DNA of 64,000 bases from Streptomyces sp. SKN60 (GCF_026236535.1 NZ_JAHTMW010000013.1:124001-188000); one strand, 5' to 3'. Positions 40,781 through 50,288 are shown, numbered from the stretch's first letter. Program-made: numbers and translations. The notes: generated by a model not told the origin, from the sequence alone.

Positions 40781-42052
40781 GTGAGCTCTGCCAAGACCGT
40801 CCTCATCTCCGGCGCCTCGATCGCCGGCCCCGCCCTCGCCCTCTGGCTGCACCGCTACGGGTTCGCCCCCACCGTCGTCGAGAAGGCCCCCGCCCTGCGC
40901 ACCGGCGGCTACAAGGTCGACCTGCGCGGCGGCGCCATCGAGATCTGCGCACGGATGGGCATCCTGGACGAGGTGCGGGCCCGCTCCACGGACATGGCGG
41001 GCGGCTCGTACGTCGACTCCCGCGGCCGCACGATCGGCGAGCTGCCGGCCGAGATCTTCGGCGGCCGGGAGGAGGGTGACGACGAGATCATGCGCGGCGA
41101 CCTGGCCCGGATCCTGTACGAGCGCACCCGCGACGACGTCGAGTACCTCTTCGGCGACTCGATCGCGAGCCTGACGGAAGACGCGGACGGGGGCGGGGTC
41201 ACCGTCACCTTCGACTCCGGCACCGTCCGCCGCTTCGACCTGGTGGTCGGCGCGGACGGCCTGCACTCGCACACCCGGCGGCTCGTCTTCGGCGAGGAGC
41301 GGCGGTTCAGGCAGCACCTCGGCGCGTACATCTCCATCTTCTCCGCGCCCAACCGGCTCGGCCTGACCCGCTGGGAGACCTACCACGCCCGCCCGCACAA
41401 GCTGGTCTCCGTCTACGCGACGGCCGGCGAGCAGGCCGGCACCGCCAAGAACTGCTTCGTCTTCGCCTCCCCCGCCGAACTCCCCTACGACCACCGCGAT
41501 TCCGCCGCCCAGCAGCGGCTGCTCACCGAGGCCTTCGCGGGCGACGACTGGGAGATCCCGGCGCTGCTCGCGGACGCGGCCGGCGCGGAGGACTTCTACT
41601 TCGACTCGATCGCCCTGATCCGGATGGACCGCTGGTCGCGCGGCCGGGTCGTCCTCCTCGGCGACGCCGCCCACTGCGCCTCCCCCGCCTCCGGCCAGGG
41701 CACCGGCCTCGCCCTCACCGGCGCCTACGTCCTCGCCGGCGAACTCGCGGCGGCCGGCGGCGACCACGAGCGCGCCTTCGCGGCGTACGAGCGCGTGATG
41801 CGGCCGGGCGTGGAACTGAACCAGAGGTTCGCGGCGTCCTTCGCCAAGGAGATGGCGGTGTCCTCGCGTTGGAAGATCGCGCTGCGGATGTTCATGGTGC
41901 GGACCCTGCCGAAGACCCCGTGGAAGAACCTGATCGCGAAGAAGATCCGCGACGACATCCAGAGGGCGGCGAACGCGGTGCCGCTGAAGGAGTACGGGGC
42001 GGCGCCCGCCGCGGCGGCCGGGATGACGCCCGCGTCGGCCACAGCAGTTTGA
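40781..42052 (+). CDS. FAD-dependent monooxygenase (PHBH-type)
   Basis: A 423-residue group A flavin monooxygenase. LISGASIAGPALALWLHRYGFAPTVVEK is the FAD-binding Rossmann start, DLVVGADGLHSHTRRLVF holds the DG motif near 155, and RVVLLGDAAHCASPASGQGTGLAL is the GD motif near 290. It should hydroxylate a small, probably aromatic or polyketide-like molecule. A close paralogue lies about 20 kb to the right on the other strand. The upstream region (40669-40780) is AT-rich for this genome, with CTATAC and GTATAG half-sites 30 bp apart; none of the catabolic operators occurs here. AAGGAG precedes the start. Confidence 0.9.
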   Translation: MSSAKTVLISGASIAGPALALWLHRYGFAPTVVEKAPALRTGGYKVDLRGGAIEICARMGILDEVRARSTDMAGGSYVDSRGRTIGELPAEIFGGREEGDDEIMRGDLARILYERTRDDVEYLFGDSIASLTEDADGGGVTVTFDSGTVRRFDLVVGADGLHSHTRRLVFGEERRFRQHLGAYISIFSAPNRLGLTRWETYHARPHKLVSVYATAGEQAGTAKNCFVFASPAELPYDHRDSAAQQRLLTEAFAGDDWEIPALLADAAGAEDFYFDSIALIRMDRWSRGRVVLLGDAAHCASPASGQGTGLALTGAYVLAGELAAAGGDHERAFAAYERVMRPGVELNQRFAASFAKEMAVSSRWKIALRMFMVRTLPKTPWKNLIAKKIRDDIQRAANAVPLKEYGAAPAAAAGMTPASATAV

Positions 42053-42166
42053 ACGGGTTCGAAATCCTCTTCCCCCTGTCGGACCCTCTTGTTACGATCA
42101 CGCCTTCGAGCGGGGTCCGCCGCAGGGGGCGGCGCACCGGCCCCCGCTCCATGGGAGGGGAATCTC

Positions 42167-45100
42167 TTGAGCAAGAGCACGCGCGCCCGCGCGAACCGGA
42201 AGAAAGCGCTCGCCGTCGCGACCACCTTCGGCATCGCGGCCGGCCTCTGCGCCGCCACGACGGCCCCGGCCACCGCCGCGCCGGCGGCCCCGGCCGCGAC
42301 GACCGCCACGGACGAGGTCGTGGTCCCGAACCCGGGTCGCTTCCTGCCGCGCGGCGAGGACCTGGGCCAGGCCGGTGCCGCCGGCTACGCCCACAAGCAG
42401 GAGGGCTCGGCCGGCTGGGCCTGGACGGACTTCGCCACCGGCACCGACAAGCCGATCACCCAGGCGCAGGCCACCGAGGGCCACTCCGGCCTCCACGCCG
42501 TGGAGGAGGTGGACCCGAACGCGCCGGGCGACCGCGTCAAGGTCACCGACCTCGCCACCGGCGACACCCGCGTCGACGTCGTCCTCCCGAACAACAACGA
42601 GTGGACCGGCGCGTACAACGCCGACACCGTCGTCTCCGCCGGCCGCGACGAGAACCACGGCATCGTCTCGGTGCAGCTGCTCCGCATCGAGGACGGCAAG
42701 CAGACCGCGACCCCGGTGACCGGTCTGAACGAGGTCTTCCAGGGCAGCCTGGACCTCGTCGCCCAGGACGCGAAGGGCGCGCTGCTGCGCTTCTACCGCG
42801 AGGGCGACGAGTTCCCCGTCACGTACCTGCTGGACTACGCCACCGCCACGCTCACGCGGGCGCCGGTCGGCGACGAGGCGGTGGAGCCCTACCTCGGCGC
42901 CACGCACATCGTCCAGCACAACCTGTACGACGACACCGTGGTGAGCACCCCGCGCACCGACCCCGCGGCGGAGCAGGTCACGACCCCGATGCCGGATCCC
43001 GGCGACTCCCTCGGGCTCGGACCATTCGGCACGGTCGGCGACTGGATCGTGATCACCCGGCCCGTGCCCGGCTACAAGCAGCCGTACGTCGCCGGCGAGA
43101 AGCTCCAGGCCGTCCACATCGGCAGCGGCGAGGTCAAGGACCTCCTGCCGCACGCCGCGACCGAGCTCGCCACCGCCCCCGACGGCAGCCTCCTCGCCGT
43201 CGGCGGCACCAGCGCGACCGACTGGGCCCTCCAGCGCGTCACCGTCGGCGCCGACGGCACGCCGCAGATCACCAAGGTCCGCGACATTCCTCCGGTCTCC
43301 GCGAAGGTCACCGACCTGGCGCTCGGCGGCGGCCGGCTGAGCTTCCGGGCCAACGCCCAGGCCGGACCGGGATCGGGCATCTACGACTCCGACACCAGCC
43401 TGACGAGCACGCCCACGGCGACCGCGCCCAAGCTGCGCGCCAACCTCGGCCAGACCTTCGGCGGCCTCGCGTCACTGGGCGACGGCGAGTCGGTGTACTC
43501 CACCGGCAGCCAGCTCCGCTCGCCGATCACCACCAGCACCTTCCGCACGGCCGACGTGCCGTCGAGCCAGACCGGCCACAAGATCACCGACACCTCCGGC
43601 CGTTACGTCCTGGCCACCGGCTCCGAGGGCACGTTCGTCGCCGATCTGGAGAACTACACCGACACCTCGGACGTGGTGCTCCCGCTCCCCGACTCCTCCG
43701 CCGCCCTGTGGGGCTCGAAGGTCTGGAAGCCCACCGCCACGGCCGGCCAGGTCAACGCCTACGACCTGAAGACGAAGACGACCTCCGCCGCCGTCGACCT
43801 GGACTCCGCCACGAACTGCCGGCCCACCGAGCTCCAGGCCGTCGGAAACTGGCTCTACTGGGCCTGCGGCGCGGACAAGGCCGGTGTCTACGACATCGCG
43901 CTGAAGAAGAGCGTGGCCGTGCCCACCGGCGAGGCCCTGCTCGGCGACGGCTTCGTCGTCCGTCACGAGGGCGACAAGCTGCGCCGCACCGACGCGGCCA
44001 CCGGCGAGACCACGGACTTCGCGGACCTGCCCGCCTCGGCGGCCGGCTCCGGCCGCCGGGAGACCTGGACCGTGGACCGCTTCGGCGGTGACGTCGCCTT
44101 CGTCGACGCGAAGAACGAGATCCACGTCAAGCGGATCGACGGGCCCCGCGCCCCGCTCGCGCAGCTCGTGCACTCCGTCGAGGACCTGGGCTTCGAGGGC
44201 ACCGGCGTCGAGCCCGCGCCCGCCACCTGGTCCCCGGTGTTCCGCTTCTCCAAGCCGGTCGGCTCCTGGGAGCTGCGCATCTCCAAGGGCAACGGCGAGG
44301 GCGTCCGCACCCTCACCGGCGCCCGCGGCGACGGCGCGGCCGTCCGCGTCCAGTGGGACGGCAAGGACACCAAGGGCCGCGCCGTCGAGTCCAGCCAGTA
44401 CCGCTGGGAGCTGATCGCCCGTCCGCTGGACGGCACGGCTCCCCAGGGCCTCAGCGGCGCGTTCAACGTCACCGGCAGCTCGCTCACCACCCTGCCCGGC
44501 ACCTTCACGCCGGTCACCCCCGCCCGCCTCCTGGACACCCGTTCCGGGCTCGGCGCGCCGAAGGCGAAGGTCGGGCCGAACGGCACCGTGCTGTTCAAGG
44601 TGGCCGGCCAGGCCGGGGTGCCCGCCGAGGGGCTCACCTCGGTGGTGCTCAACGTGACCGCGACCAACGCCACGGCGGACAGCTTCGTGTCCGTCTACCC
44701 GTACGAGACGCAGCGGACGGCGGCCTCCAGCCTCAACTTCAAGGCCGGGCAGACGGTGGCCAACCTGGTGACCGTCCCGGTCGTCAACGGCTGGGTCGAG
44801 CTGTACAACAAGAACGGCTCGGTCGACCTGCTGGCCGACGTCGCCGGCTTCTACCAGGAGGGCACGGCCGGTTCCTCCTACGAGCCGGTCGCCCCGAAGC
44901 GCCTGATGGACACCCGCACGGGGATCGGCGTGCCGAAGGCCAAGGTCGGCGCGGGGCAGACGGTGACGCTCACCGTCGCCGAGCCCGGCGTCACCGCCGT
45001 CGCCCTCAACCTGACGGCGACCAACGGGACTTCGGCGAGCTTCGTCTCCGCGTACCCCTACGGGACCACCCGGCCCGAGGTGTCCAGCGTCAACTTCGCG

Positions 45101-45571
45101 GCCGGGCAGACCGTGCCCAACATGGTCGTGGTCCCGGTCAAGGACGGGAAGGTCACCTTCTACAACCGGTCCGGCTCCGTCGACCTCATCGGTGACGTCG
45201 CCGGGTACTTCAAGCAGGGCTCCGGTGCCGTCTTCACCGGCATGCAGCCGAAGCGCCTGATGGACACCCGTTACGGCACCGGCGTGCCGAAGGCCAAGAT
45301 CGGCGCGGGCGGGACCGTCACGCTCACCGTCGGGACCAAGTACAAGGCCGTCGTCCTGAACGTGACCGCGACCAACCCGACGGCCACCAGCTTCGTGTCC
45401 GTCTACCCGTACGGCACCGCCCGCCCCGCCGCGTCGAACCTCAACTTCGTCGCCGGGCAGACCGTGCCCAACGGGGTCGTCGTCCCGGTCAAGGACGGCA
45501 AGATCACCTTCTACAACCACAGCGGGACCGTCGACCTCATCGCCGACGTGACCGGCTTCTACACCGACTGA
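42167..45571 (+). CDS. Large secreted propeller/repeat protein
   Basis: A 1,134-residue exported protein with a TTG start, supported by GGGAGGGG six bases upstream and a signal peptide right after (KKALAVATTFGIAAGLCAATTAPATA). Residues about 45-680 look like a TolB/propeller-type beta domain. About 690-775 resemble a FlgD-like Ig domain (ELRISKGNGEGVRTL, VQWDGKD, SSQYRWEL). Three C-terminal repeats of 110-120 residues follow (about 782, 905 and 1023 onward), each starting RLLDTR or RLMDTR and ending with a YN-GSVDL-DVAGF motif. This repeat is common in actinobacterial surface proteins and probably binds carbohydrate or cell wall. No sortase signal. Function unknown. Confidence 0.85.
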   Translation: MSKSTRARANRKKALAVATTFGIAAGLCAATTAPATAAPAAPAATTATDEVVVPNPGRFLPRGEDLGQAGAAGYAHKQEGSAGWAWTDFATGTDKPITQAQATEGHSGLHAVEEVDPNAPGDRVKVTDLATGDTRVDVVLPNNNEWTGAYNADTVVSAGRDENHGIVSVQLLRIEDGKQTATPVTGLNEVFQGSLDLVAQDAKGALLRFYREGDEFPVTYLLDYATATLTRAPVGDEAVEPYLGATHIVQHNLYDDTVVSTPRTDPAAEQVTTPMPDPGDSLGLGPFGTVGDWIVITRPVPGYKQPYVAGEKLQAVHIGSGEVKDLLPHAATELATAPDGSLLAVGGTSATDWALQRVTVGADGTPQITKVRDIPPVSAKVTDLALGGGRLSFRANAQAGPGSGIYDSDTSLTSTPTATAPKLRANLGQTFGGLASLGDGESVYSTGSQLRSPITTSTFRTADVPSSQTGHKITDTSGRYVLATGSEGTFVADLENYTDTSDVVLPLPDSSAALWGSKVWKPTATAGQVNAYDLKTKTTSAAVDLDSATNCRPTELQAVGNWLYWACGADKAGVYDIALKKSVAVPTGEALLGDGFVVRHEGDKLRRTDAATGETTDFADLPASAAGSGRRETWTVDRFGGDVAFVDAKNEIHVKRIDGPRAPLAQLVHSVEDLGFEGTGVEPAPATWSPVFRFSKPVGSWELRISKGNGEGVRTLTGARGDGAAVRVQWDGKDTKGRAVESSQYRWELIARPLDGTAPQGLSGAFNVTGSSLTTLPGTFTPVTPARLLDTRSGLGAPKAKVGPNGTVLFKVAGQAGVPAEGLTSVVLNVTATNATADSFVSVYPYETQRTAASSLNFKAGQTVANLVTVPVVNGWVELYNKNGSVDLLADVAGFYQEGTAGSSYEPVAPKRLMDTRTGIGVPKAKVGAGQTVTLTVAEPGVTAVALNLTATNGTSASFVSAYPYGTTRPEVSSVNFAAGQTVPNMVVVPVKDGKVTFYNRSGSVDLIGDVAGYFKQGSGAVFTGMQPKRLMDTRYGTGVPKAKIGAGGTVTLTVGTKYKAVVLNVTATNPTATSFVSVYPYGTARPAASNLNFVAGQTVPNGVVVPVKDGKITFYNHSGTVDLIADVTGFYTD

Positions 45572-45597
45572 TCCACCGCCTGATCGCATAACGCGGC

Positions 45598-45659
45598 ACC
45601 GCAGGGCCTCATGATGGACGCCATGGACGACGAACGGCGTTTTCAGGAGGCCCTGCGGT
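45598..45659 (+). promoter_or_regulatory. 13-bp inverted repeat over the oxidase start
   Basis: ACCGCAGGGCCTC directly precedes the ATG at 45611, and its exact complement GAGGCCCTGCGGT lies in codons 13-17. In mRNA this would form a 13-bp stem with the start codon in a 36-nt loop, able to mask the ribosome site. Confidence 0.5.
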
Positions 45660-46291
45660 CCGTGCGGGTCTGGGACACCGAGCTGCCCGGCTTCGATCCG
45701 GCGGACGTGCCGGAGGAGCCGGTCGCGCTCTTCCACGGGTGGTTCACTGGGGCGGTCGAGGCCGGCGCGGTCGAGCCGCACACGATGGCGCTCGCCACCG
45801 TGGACGGCGAGGGGCGGCCGGACGCCCGCATCGTGATGCTGCACGGGGCGGACGCGCGCGGCTGGCACTTCGCCTCGCACGCGGGCAGCGCCAAGGGCCG
45901 CCAGCTGGCCGCCCGGCCCGAGGCGGCGCTCACCTTCTACTGGCCCGTGCAGGGCCGCCAGGTGCGGGTGCGGGGCCGGGTGGTGACCGGGACGGCCGAG
46001 GAGGCGTACGCGGATCTGCACGCCCGGACCACCGGGGCGCTCGCCTCCGCGCTCGTGGGGCACCAGAGCGAACCCCTCGGCTCGCTCGACGAGCTGGCCG
46101 GGGCGAGCGAGGCGGCCTGGGAGCGGGCGCAGCGGGAGCCGGAGGCGCACGCGGAGAGCTGGACGCTGTACGTGGTGGAGCCCGTGGAGGTCGAGTTCTT
46201 CCAGGGCGACGAGCGGCGCCGGCACATCCGGCTCCGCTATCGCCGCCGCCCCGGGGACTCCGGCTGGACGCGCGAACTCCTCTGGCCCTAG
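45611..46291 (+). CDS. Pyridoxamine 5'-phosphate oxidase-family protein
   Basis: A 226-residue FMN-binding split-barrel protein with the PNPOx layout: MALATVDGEGRPDARIVMLHGADARGWHFASHAGSAKGRQLAARPEAALTFYWPVQGRQVRVRG, and the C-terminal EFFQGDERRRHIRLRYRR dimerisation segment. It may oxidise PNP/PMP to PLP, but the C-terminal RLxP-type residues of true PdxH are partly changed, so a related flavin oxidase is possible. Three ATGs (45611, 45614, 45623) are candidates. A 13-bp inverted repeat frames the start. It ends 2 bases from a convergent CoA-ligase gene. Confidence 0.82.
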   Translation: MMDAMDDERRFQEALRSVRVWDTELPGFDPADVPEEPVALFHGWFTGAVEAGAVEPHTMALATVDGEGRPDARIVMLHGADARGWHFASHAGSAKGRQLAARPEAALTFYWPVQGRQVRVRGRVVTGTAEEAYADLHARTTGALASALVGHQSEPLGSLDELAGASEAAWERAQREPEAHAESWTLYVVEPVEVEFFQGDERRRHIRLRYRRRPGDSGWTRELLWP

Positions 46292-46293
46292 CG

Positions 46294-48192
46294 CTACTTG
46301 GGGTACATCTCCTCGATCTCCTTCGCGAAGTCCCGCAGCACCGCCCGCCGTTTCAGCTTCAGCGACGGCGTCAGATGGCCGCTCGCCTCCGTCCACTCGG
46401 TGGAAAGGATCCGGAAGGCGCGGATCGACTCCGCCCGCGAGACCAGGCGGTTGGCGTCGTCGACGCCGCGCTGGACCACGGCGAGGAGCTCGGGGTCGCG
46501 GGCGAGTTCCCACAGCGCCAGGTGGTCCTTGTGGCGCATCCGGCGCCAGTGGAGCAGGCCCTCGTGGTCCAGGGTGACGAGCGCCGAGACGTACGGGCGG
46601 TCGTCGCCCAGGACCATGCACTGGGCGACCAGCGGGTGGGCGCGCAGCCAGTCCTCCAGCGGGGCGGGGGCCACGTTCTTGCCGGCGGAGGTGACGAGCA
46701 TGTCCTTCTTGCGGCCGGTGATCCGCAGATGGCCCTCGTCGTCGAGGGCGCCGAGGTCGCCGGTGGGGAACCAGCCGTCGTCGGTGTACGGCAGGGCGAC
46801 CCCGCGCTGGGCGTCCCAGTAGCCGGCGAAGATGTGCCCGCCCTTGAGCCAGATCTCGCCGTCGCGGGCGATCCGTACGGCGGTGCCGGGCAGCGGGCGG
46901 CCGACGGTGCCGGGGCGGGGGCCGTGGAGTGGGGTGACGGTGGCGGCGGCGGTGGTCTCCGTCAGGCCGTACCCCTCGTACACCTCGATGCCCGCGCCGG
47001 AGTAGAACTCGGCGAGCCGGGCGCCGAGCGACGAGCCGCCGCTGATGATGTGCCGGACGCGGCCGCCGAGCGCGGCCCGGACCCGCTTGTAGACGAGCGG
47101 TTCGTAGAGGGCGTGGGCGGCGCGCAGTCCGAGGGTGGGGCGGGCGGCGGCGGCCGTGCTCCGGCCGTAGCGTTCGGCGATCGTGGCGGCGCGGTCGAAG
47201 GCGGCGGCGCGCCCGGCGCGTTCGGCGGTGGCGCGGGCGGTGTGGAAGACCTTCTCCAGGACGTAGGGGATGGCGAGGAGGAAGGTGGGCCGGAAGGTGG
47301 CGAGGTCGGCGAGGAGTTCGTCGCCCTCGACGCTCGGCGCGTGCCCGACCCGTACCCGGGCGCGGACGCAGCCGACGGCGACCATCCGGCCGAAGACATG
47401 CGAGAGCGGCAGGAAGAGCAGAGTGGAGGCAGGCTCTTTGGTCGCCGATCGGAACACCGGGTGGAGGAGCGCGACCGCGTTGTCGACCTCGGCGAAGAAG
47501 TTGGCGTGGGTGAGGGCGCAGCCCTTGGGGCGGCCGGTGGTGCCGGAGGTGTAGACGAGGGTGGCGAGGGTCTGCGGGGTGAGCAGTCCGCGGCGGGCGG
47601 TGACGGCCTCGTCGGCGACCCGTGCGCCGGCCTTGCGGAGCTGGTCGACGGCGCCGGTGTCGAGCACCCAGAGGTGCCCGAGGGAGGGCAGCTGACGGCG
47701 TTCGTTCGAGACCAGGCGGGCCTGGGCGGCGTCCTCGACGACGCAGGCGGCGGCGCCGGAGTCCTGAAGGATCCAGCGGATCTGGTAGGCCGAGGAGGTG
47801 GGGTAGAGCGGGACGGTGACGAGTCCGGCGGCCCAGGCGGCGAAGTCGAGCAGGGTCCACTCGTAGCGGGTCCGGGCCATCAGGGCGAGCCGGTCGCCGG
47901 GGCGCAGGCCCTGGGCGACGAGCCCGCGGGCGACGGAGTGCACCTCGGCGGCGAAGGCGGCGGCGGTGACGTCGGTCCAGGTGCCGTCGGGGCCCTTGCG
48001 GGAGAAGAGCGCGGCGGTGGGTTCGTCGCGCGCGGTCTCGTACGGCAGGTCGGCGAGGGAGCCGCGGCGCGGCGGCGGCACGAGCGCGGGTACGGCGGCC
48101 TCCCGCACGACGCCGTCGACGCGGACCAGCTCGGGCTGAGGCTCGGTTGGCGGCGCGGGCGTGGGCCCGTGCGGCGGCTCGGTGACGGGCAC
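46294..48192 (-). CDS. Long-chain fatty-acid-CoA ligase
   Basis: A 632-residue AMP-forming long-chain acyl-CoA synthetase (FadD15-like). YTSGTTGRPKGCALTH is the P-loop near 225, YEGYGLTETTAA near 425 the adenylate motif, DDGWFPTGDLGALDDEGHLRITGRKKDMLVTSAGKNVAP the hinge region, and the C-terminal LTPSLKLKRRAVLRDF carries the catalytic lysine. It activates fatty acids for beta-oxidation or lipid synthesis. A TetR gene lies immediately upstream on the same strand, and a TTACT-N4-AGTAA dyad sits between them, 36 bases before the start, so it is probably TetR-controlled. Confidence 0.92.
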   Translation of the reverse strand: MPVTEPPHGPTPAPPTEPQPELVRVDGVVREAAVPALVPPPRRGSLADLPYETARDEPTAALFSRKGPDGTWTDVTAAAFAAEVHSVARGLVAQGLRPGDRLALMARTRYEWTLLDFAAWAAGLVTVPLYPTSSAYQIRWILQDSGAAACVVEDAAQARLVSNERRQLPSLGHLWVLDTGAVDQLRKAGARVADEAVTARRGLLTPQTLATLVYTSGTTGRPKGCALTHANFFAEVDNAVALLHPVFRSATKEPASTLLFLPLSHVFGRMVAVGCVRARVRVGHAPSVEGDELLADLATFRPTFLLAIPYVLEKVFHTARATAERAGRAAAFDRAATIAERYGRSTAAAARPTLGLRAAHALYEPLVYKRVRAALGGRVRHIISGGSSLGARLAEFYSGAGIEVYEGYGLTETTAAATVTPLHGPRPGTVGRPLPGTAVRIARDGEIWLKGGHIFAGYWDAQRGVALPYTDDGWFPTGDLGALDDEGHLRITGRKKDMLVTSAGKNVAPAPLEDWLRAHPLVAQCMVLGDDRPYVSALVTLDHEGLLHWRRMRHKDHLALWELARDPELLAVVQRGVDDANRLVSRAESIRAFRILSTEWTEASGHLTPSLKLKRRAVLRDFAKEIEEMYPK

Positions 48193-48227
48193 GTGCGGCT
48201 CCTCAGGGGGAGAACCGGACAGTAACC

Positions 48228-48241
48228 TTACTTCCGAGTAA
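48228..48241. promoter_or_regulatory. TetR-type operator before the CoA ligase
   Basis: TTACTTCCGAGTAA: 5-bp arms TTACT/AGTAA around TCCG, between tetR and the long-chain acyl-CoA ligase. Similar TTAC-GTAA dyads are bound by fatty-acid TetR regulators in actinobacteria. Confidence 0.6.
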
Positions 48242-48243
48242 AT

Positions 48244-48879
48244 CTAGGGCGTGGAAAGGGTTTTGGACAGATCCGGCGCCAGGTCGGCAAGGCCCCGCCA
48301 CACCAGCCCCATCAGCGTCTCGGCCGCCCGCTCCGGCGACACCCCGGACGACACCCCGGCCCGCCCGTTGGCCCAGTTCGCCAGCGACTCCGCCGCCCCC
48401 ACCAGCGCCTGCGCGATCCCCTCGGCATCGCACGGCTCCTGCGCGGCCGCCGCGACGAGCTCCGCCACGTACGCGATGATCCGGTCCCGCATCCGCTCGG
48501 CCTCGGTCGCGAACGGCTCGCCCTGCGCCCGCGCCTGCCGGCTCAGCACCGCCCAGGCGTCGGGGTGTCCGGCGGTGTGCGTGAAGAAGGCGAGCACCCC
48601 GGCCCACAGCCGCTCCTCGGCCGGCCCGTCGCCCTCCACGGCGCCGGCCACCACCCGCAGCAGCGCCTCGGACTCGCGCCGGATGCACGCGGTGAACAGC
48701 TCTTCCTTGGAGTGCAGATAGAGATAGACCAGCGGCTTGGACACCCCCGCGAGCTCCGCGATCTCGTCCATCGACGCCGCCTGGTACCCCCGCCGCCCGA
48801 AGGTCAGCACCGCCGCGTCCATCATCTGCCGCTCGCGCACCTCGCGCGGCAGCCTCCTCGTCCCCGCCACACCGGCCAC
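48244..48879 (-). CDS. TetR-family regulator (fatty-acid type)
   Basis: A 211-residue TetR regulator. The DNA-binding part (REVRERQMMDAAVLTFGRRGYQAASMDEIAELAGVSKPLVYLYLHSKEELFTACI) covers residues 12-65. The C-terminal ligand domain is helical and Ala-rich. It precedes the long-chain acyl-CoA ligase with 51 bases between, across a dyad operator, so autoregulation together with control of the ligase in response to acyl-CoA is the simplest model. It is not an obvious match for the 17-bp catabolic operator. Confidence 0.9.
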   Translation of the reverse strand: MAGVAGTRRLPREVRERQMMDAAVLTFGRRGYQAASMDEIAELAGVSKPLVYLYLHSKEELFTACIRRESEALLRVVAGAVEGDGPAEERLWAGVLAFFTHTAGHPDAWAVLSRQARAQGEPFATEAERMRDRIIAYVAELVAAAAQEPCDAEGIAQALVGAAESLANWANGRAGVSSGVSPERAAETLMGLVWRGLADLAPDLSKTLSTP

Positions 48880-48971
48880 CCTACGGGTACGGATACGGGC
48901 GCGGGCACGCGCGAGGCCCGCGCCCCCGAGGGGGAACGGGCCTCACGACGTTCGTCCGTACGATGCCGGGA

Positions 48972-50288
48972 TCAGGCGGCAGCGGCGACCGGGGTCTTCT
49001 GCTCGGCCGCGGGGGCGTCCACCAGGTCGTCGACCGGGGAGGCCGAGGCGGACTCGTAGGCGGCGAGGTCCAGGATCTTCTCGCGGGCGGAGACGAGGAC
49101 CGGGACCAGCGCCTGGCCGGCCACGTTGGTCGCGGTGCGCATCATGTCCAGGATCGGGTCGATCGCCATGAGGAGGCCGACGCCCTCCAGCGGGAGGCCG
49201 AGGGTGGACAGGGTCAGGGTGAGCATGACCGTCGCGCCGGTGAGGCCGGCGGTGGCCGCCGAGCCGATGACCGAGACGAAGGCGATGAGCAGGTACTCCT
49301 TGACACCCAGCTGGACGTCGAAGATCTGCGCGATGAAGATCGCGGCGAGCGCCGGGTAGATCGCGGCGCAGCCGTCCATCTTGGTGGTGGCGCCGAACGG
49401 CACGGAGAAGGAGGCGTACTCCTTCGGGACGCCGAGGCGCTCGGTGACCCGCTGGGTGACCGGCATGGTGCCGACCGAGGAGCGGGAGACGAAGGCCAGC
49501 TGGATGGCCGGCCAGGCGCCCTTGTAGAACTGGATCGGGTTGAGCTTGGCGACGGTCGCGAGGAGCAGCGGGTAGACGCCGAAGAGGACCAGGGCGCAGC
49601 CGATGTAGACGTCGGCGGTGAAGGTGGCGTACTTGCCGATGAGGTCCCAGCCGTAGTTCACGATGGCGCGGCCGATGAGGCCGGCGGTGCCGATCGGGGC
49701 GAGCCGGATGACCCACCACAGGGCCTTCTGGAGCAGCTCCAGGACGGACTCGGAGAGGGTGAGGATCGGCTGGGCCTTGGCGCCGAGCTTGAGGGCGGCG
49801 ATGCCGGCGACGGCGGCCATGAAGACGATCTGCAGGACGTTCAGCTCGGTGAACGGCGTGATGACGTCCGTCGGGACGATGCCGGTGAGGAAGTCGATCC
49901 AGCTGCCCTGGTGCTCGGGGAGCTTGCCGTCCTTCGGGGTGAGGCCGGTGCCGGCCCCCGGGTTGGTGATCAGGCCGATCGCGAGGCCGATGGCGACCGC
50001 GATCAGCGAGGTGATCATGAACCAGACGAGGGTCTGCGCGGCGAGGCGGGCCGCGTTGTTGACCTTCCGCAGGTTGGTGATCGAGACGAGGATCGCGAAG
50101 AAGACGAGCGGGGCGACGGCCAGCTTGAGCAGCTGGACGAAGATGCCGCCGACCTGGCTCAGGGTCTCCTTGAGCCAGTCGACGTCCTGGCTGCGGGCGA
50201 GCCAGCCGAGCAGGACGCCGATGACGAGACCGGCGACGATCTGGGCCCAGAACGGGACCTTGGGTATACGCGCGGAAGACGCGGACAC
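48972..50288 (-). CDS. Dicarboxylate/amino acid:cation symporter (DAACS), probably cystine
   Basis: A 438-residue transporter of the DctA/GltP/TcyP family with eight membrane helices and two hairpins. Signatures: AFVSRSSVGTMPVTQR (hairpin 1, near 280), ASFSVPFGATTKMDGCAAIYPALAAIFIAQIF (near 303-335) and LMAIDPILDMMRTATNVAGQAL (near 385), which hold the substrate and Na+ sites. GTG 50288 is chosen because GGAG is 7 bases upstream. The gene sits 88 bases after a 35-residue cysteine-rich leader peptide, a device found before sulfur-assimilation genes. DAACS members such as TcyP carry L-cystine, so cystine or a related sulfur compound is the favoured substrate, by inference. Confidence 0.9.
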   Translation of the reverse strand: MSASSARIPKVPFWAQIVAGLVIGVLLGWLARSQDVDWLKETLSQVGGIFVQLLKLAVAPLVFFAILVSITNLRKVNNAARLAAQTLVWFMITSLIAVAIGLAIGLITNPGAGTGLTPKDGKLPEHQGSWIDFLTGIVPTDVITPFTELNVLQIVFMAAVAGIAALKLGAKAQPILTLSESVLELLQKALWWVIRLAPIGTAGLIGRAIVNYGWDLIGKYATFTADVYIGCALVLFGVYPLLLATVAKLNPIQFYKGAWPAIQLAFVSRSSVGTMPVTQRVTERLGVPKEYASFSVPFGATTKMDGCAAIYPALAAIFIAQIFDVQLGVKEYLLIAFVSVIGSAATAGLTGATVMLTLTLSTLGLPLEGVGLLMAIDPILDMMRTATNVAGQALVPVLVSAREKILDLAAYESASASPVDDLVDAPAAEQKTPVAAAA

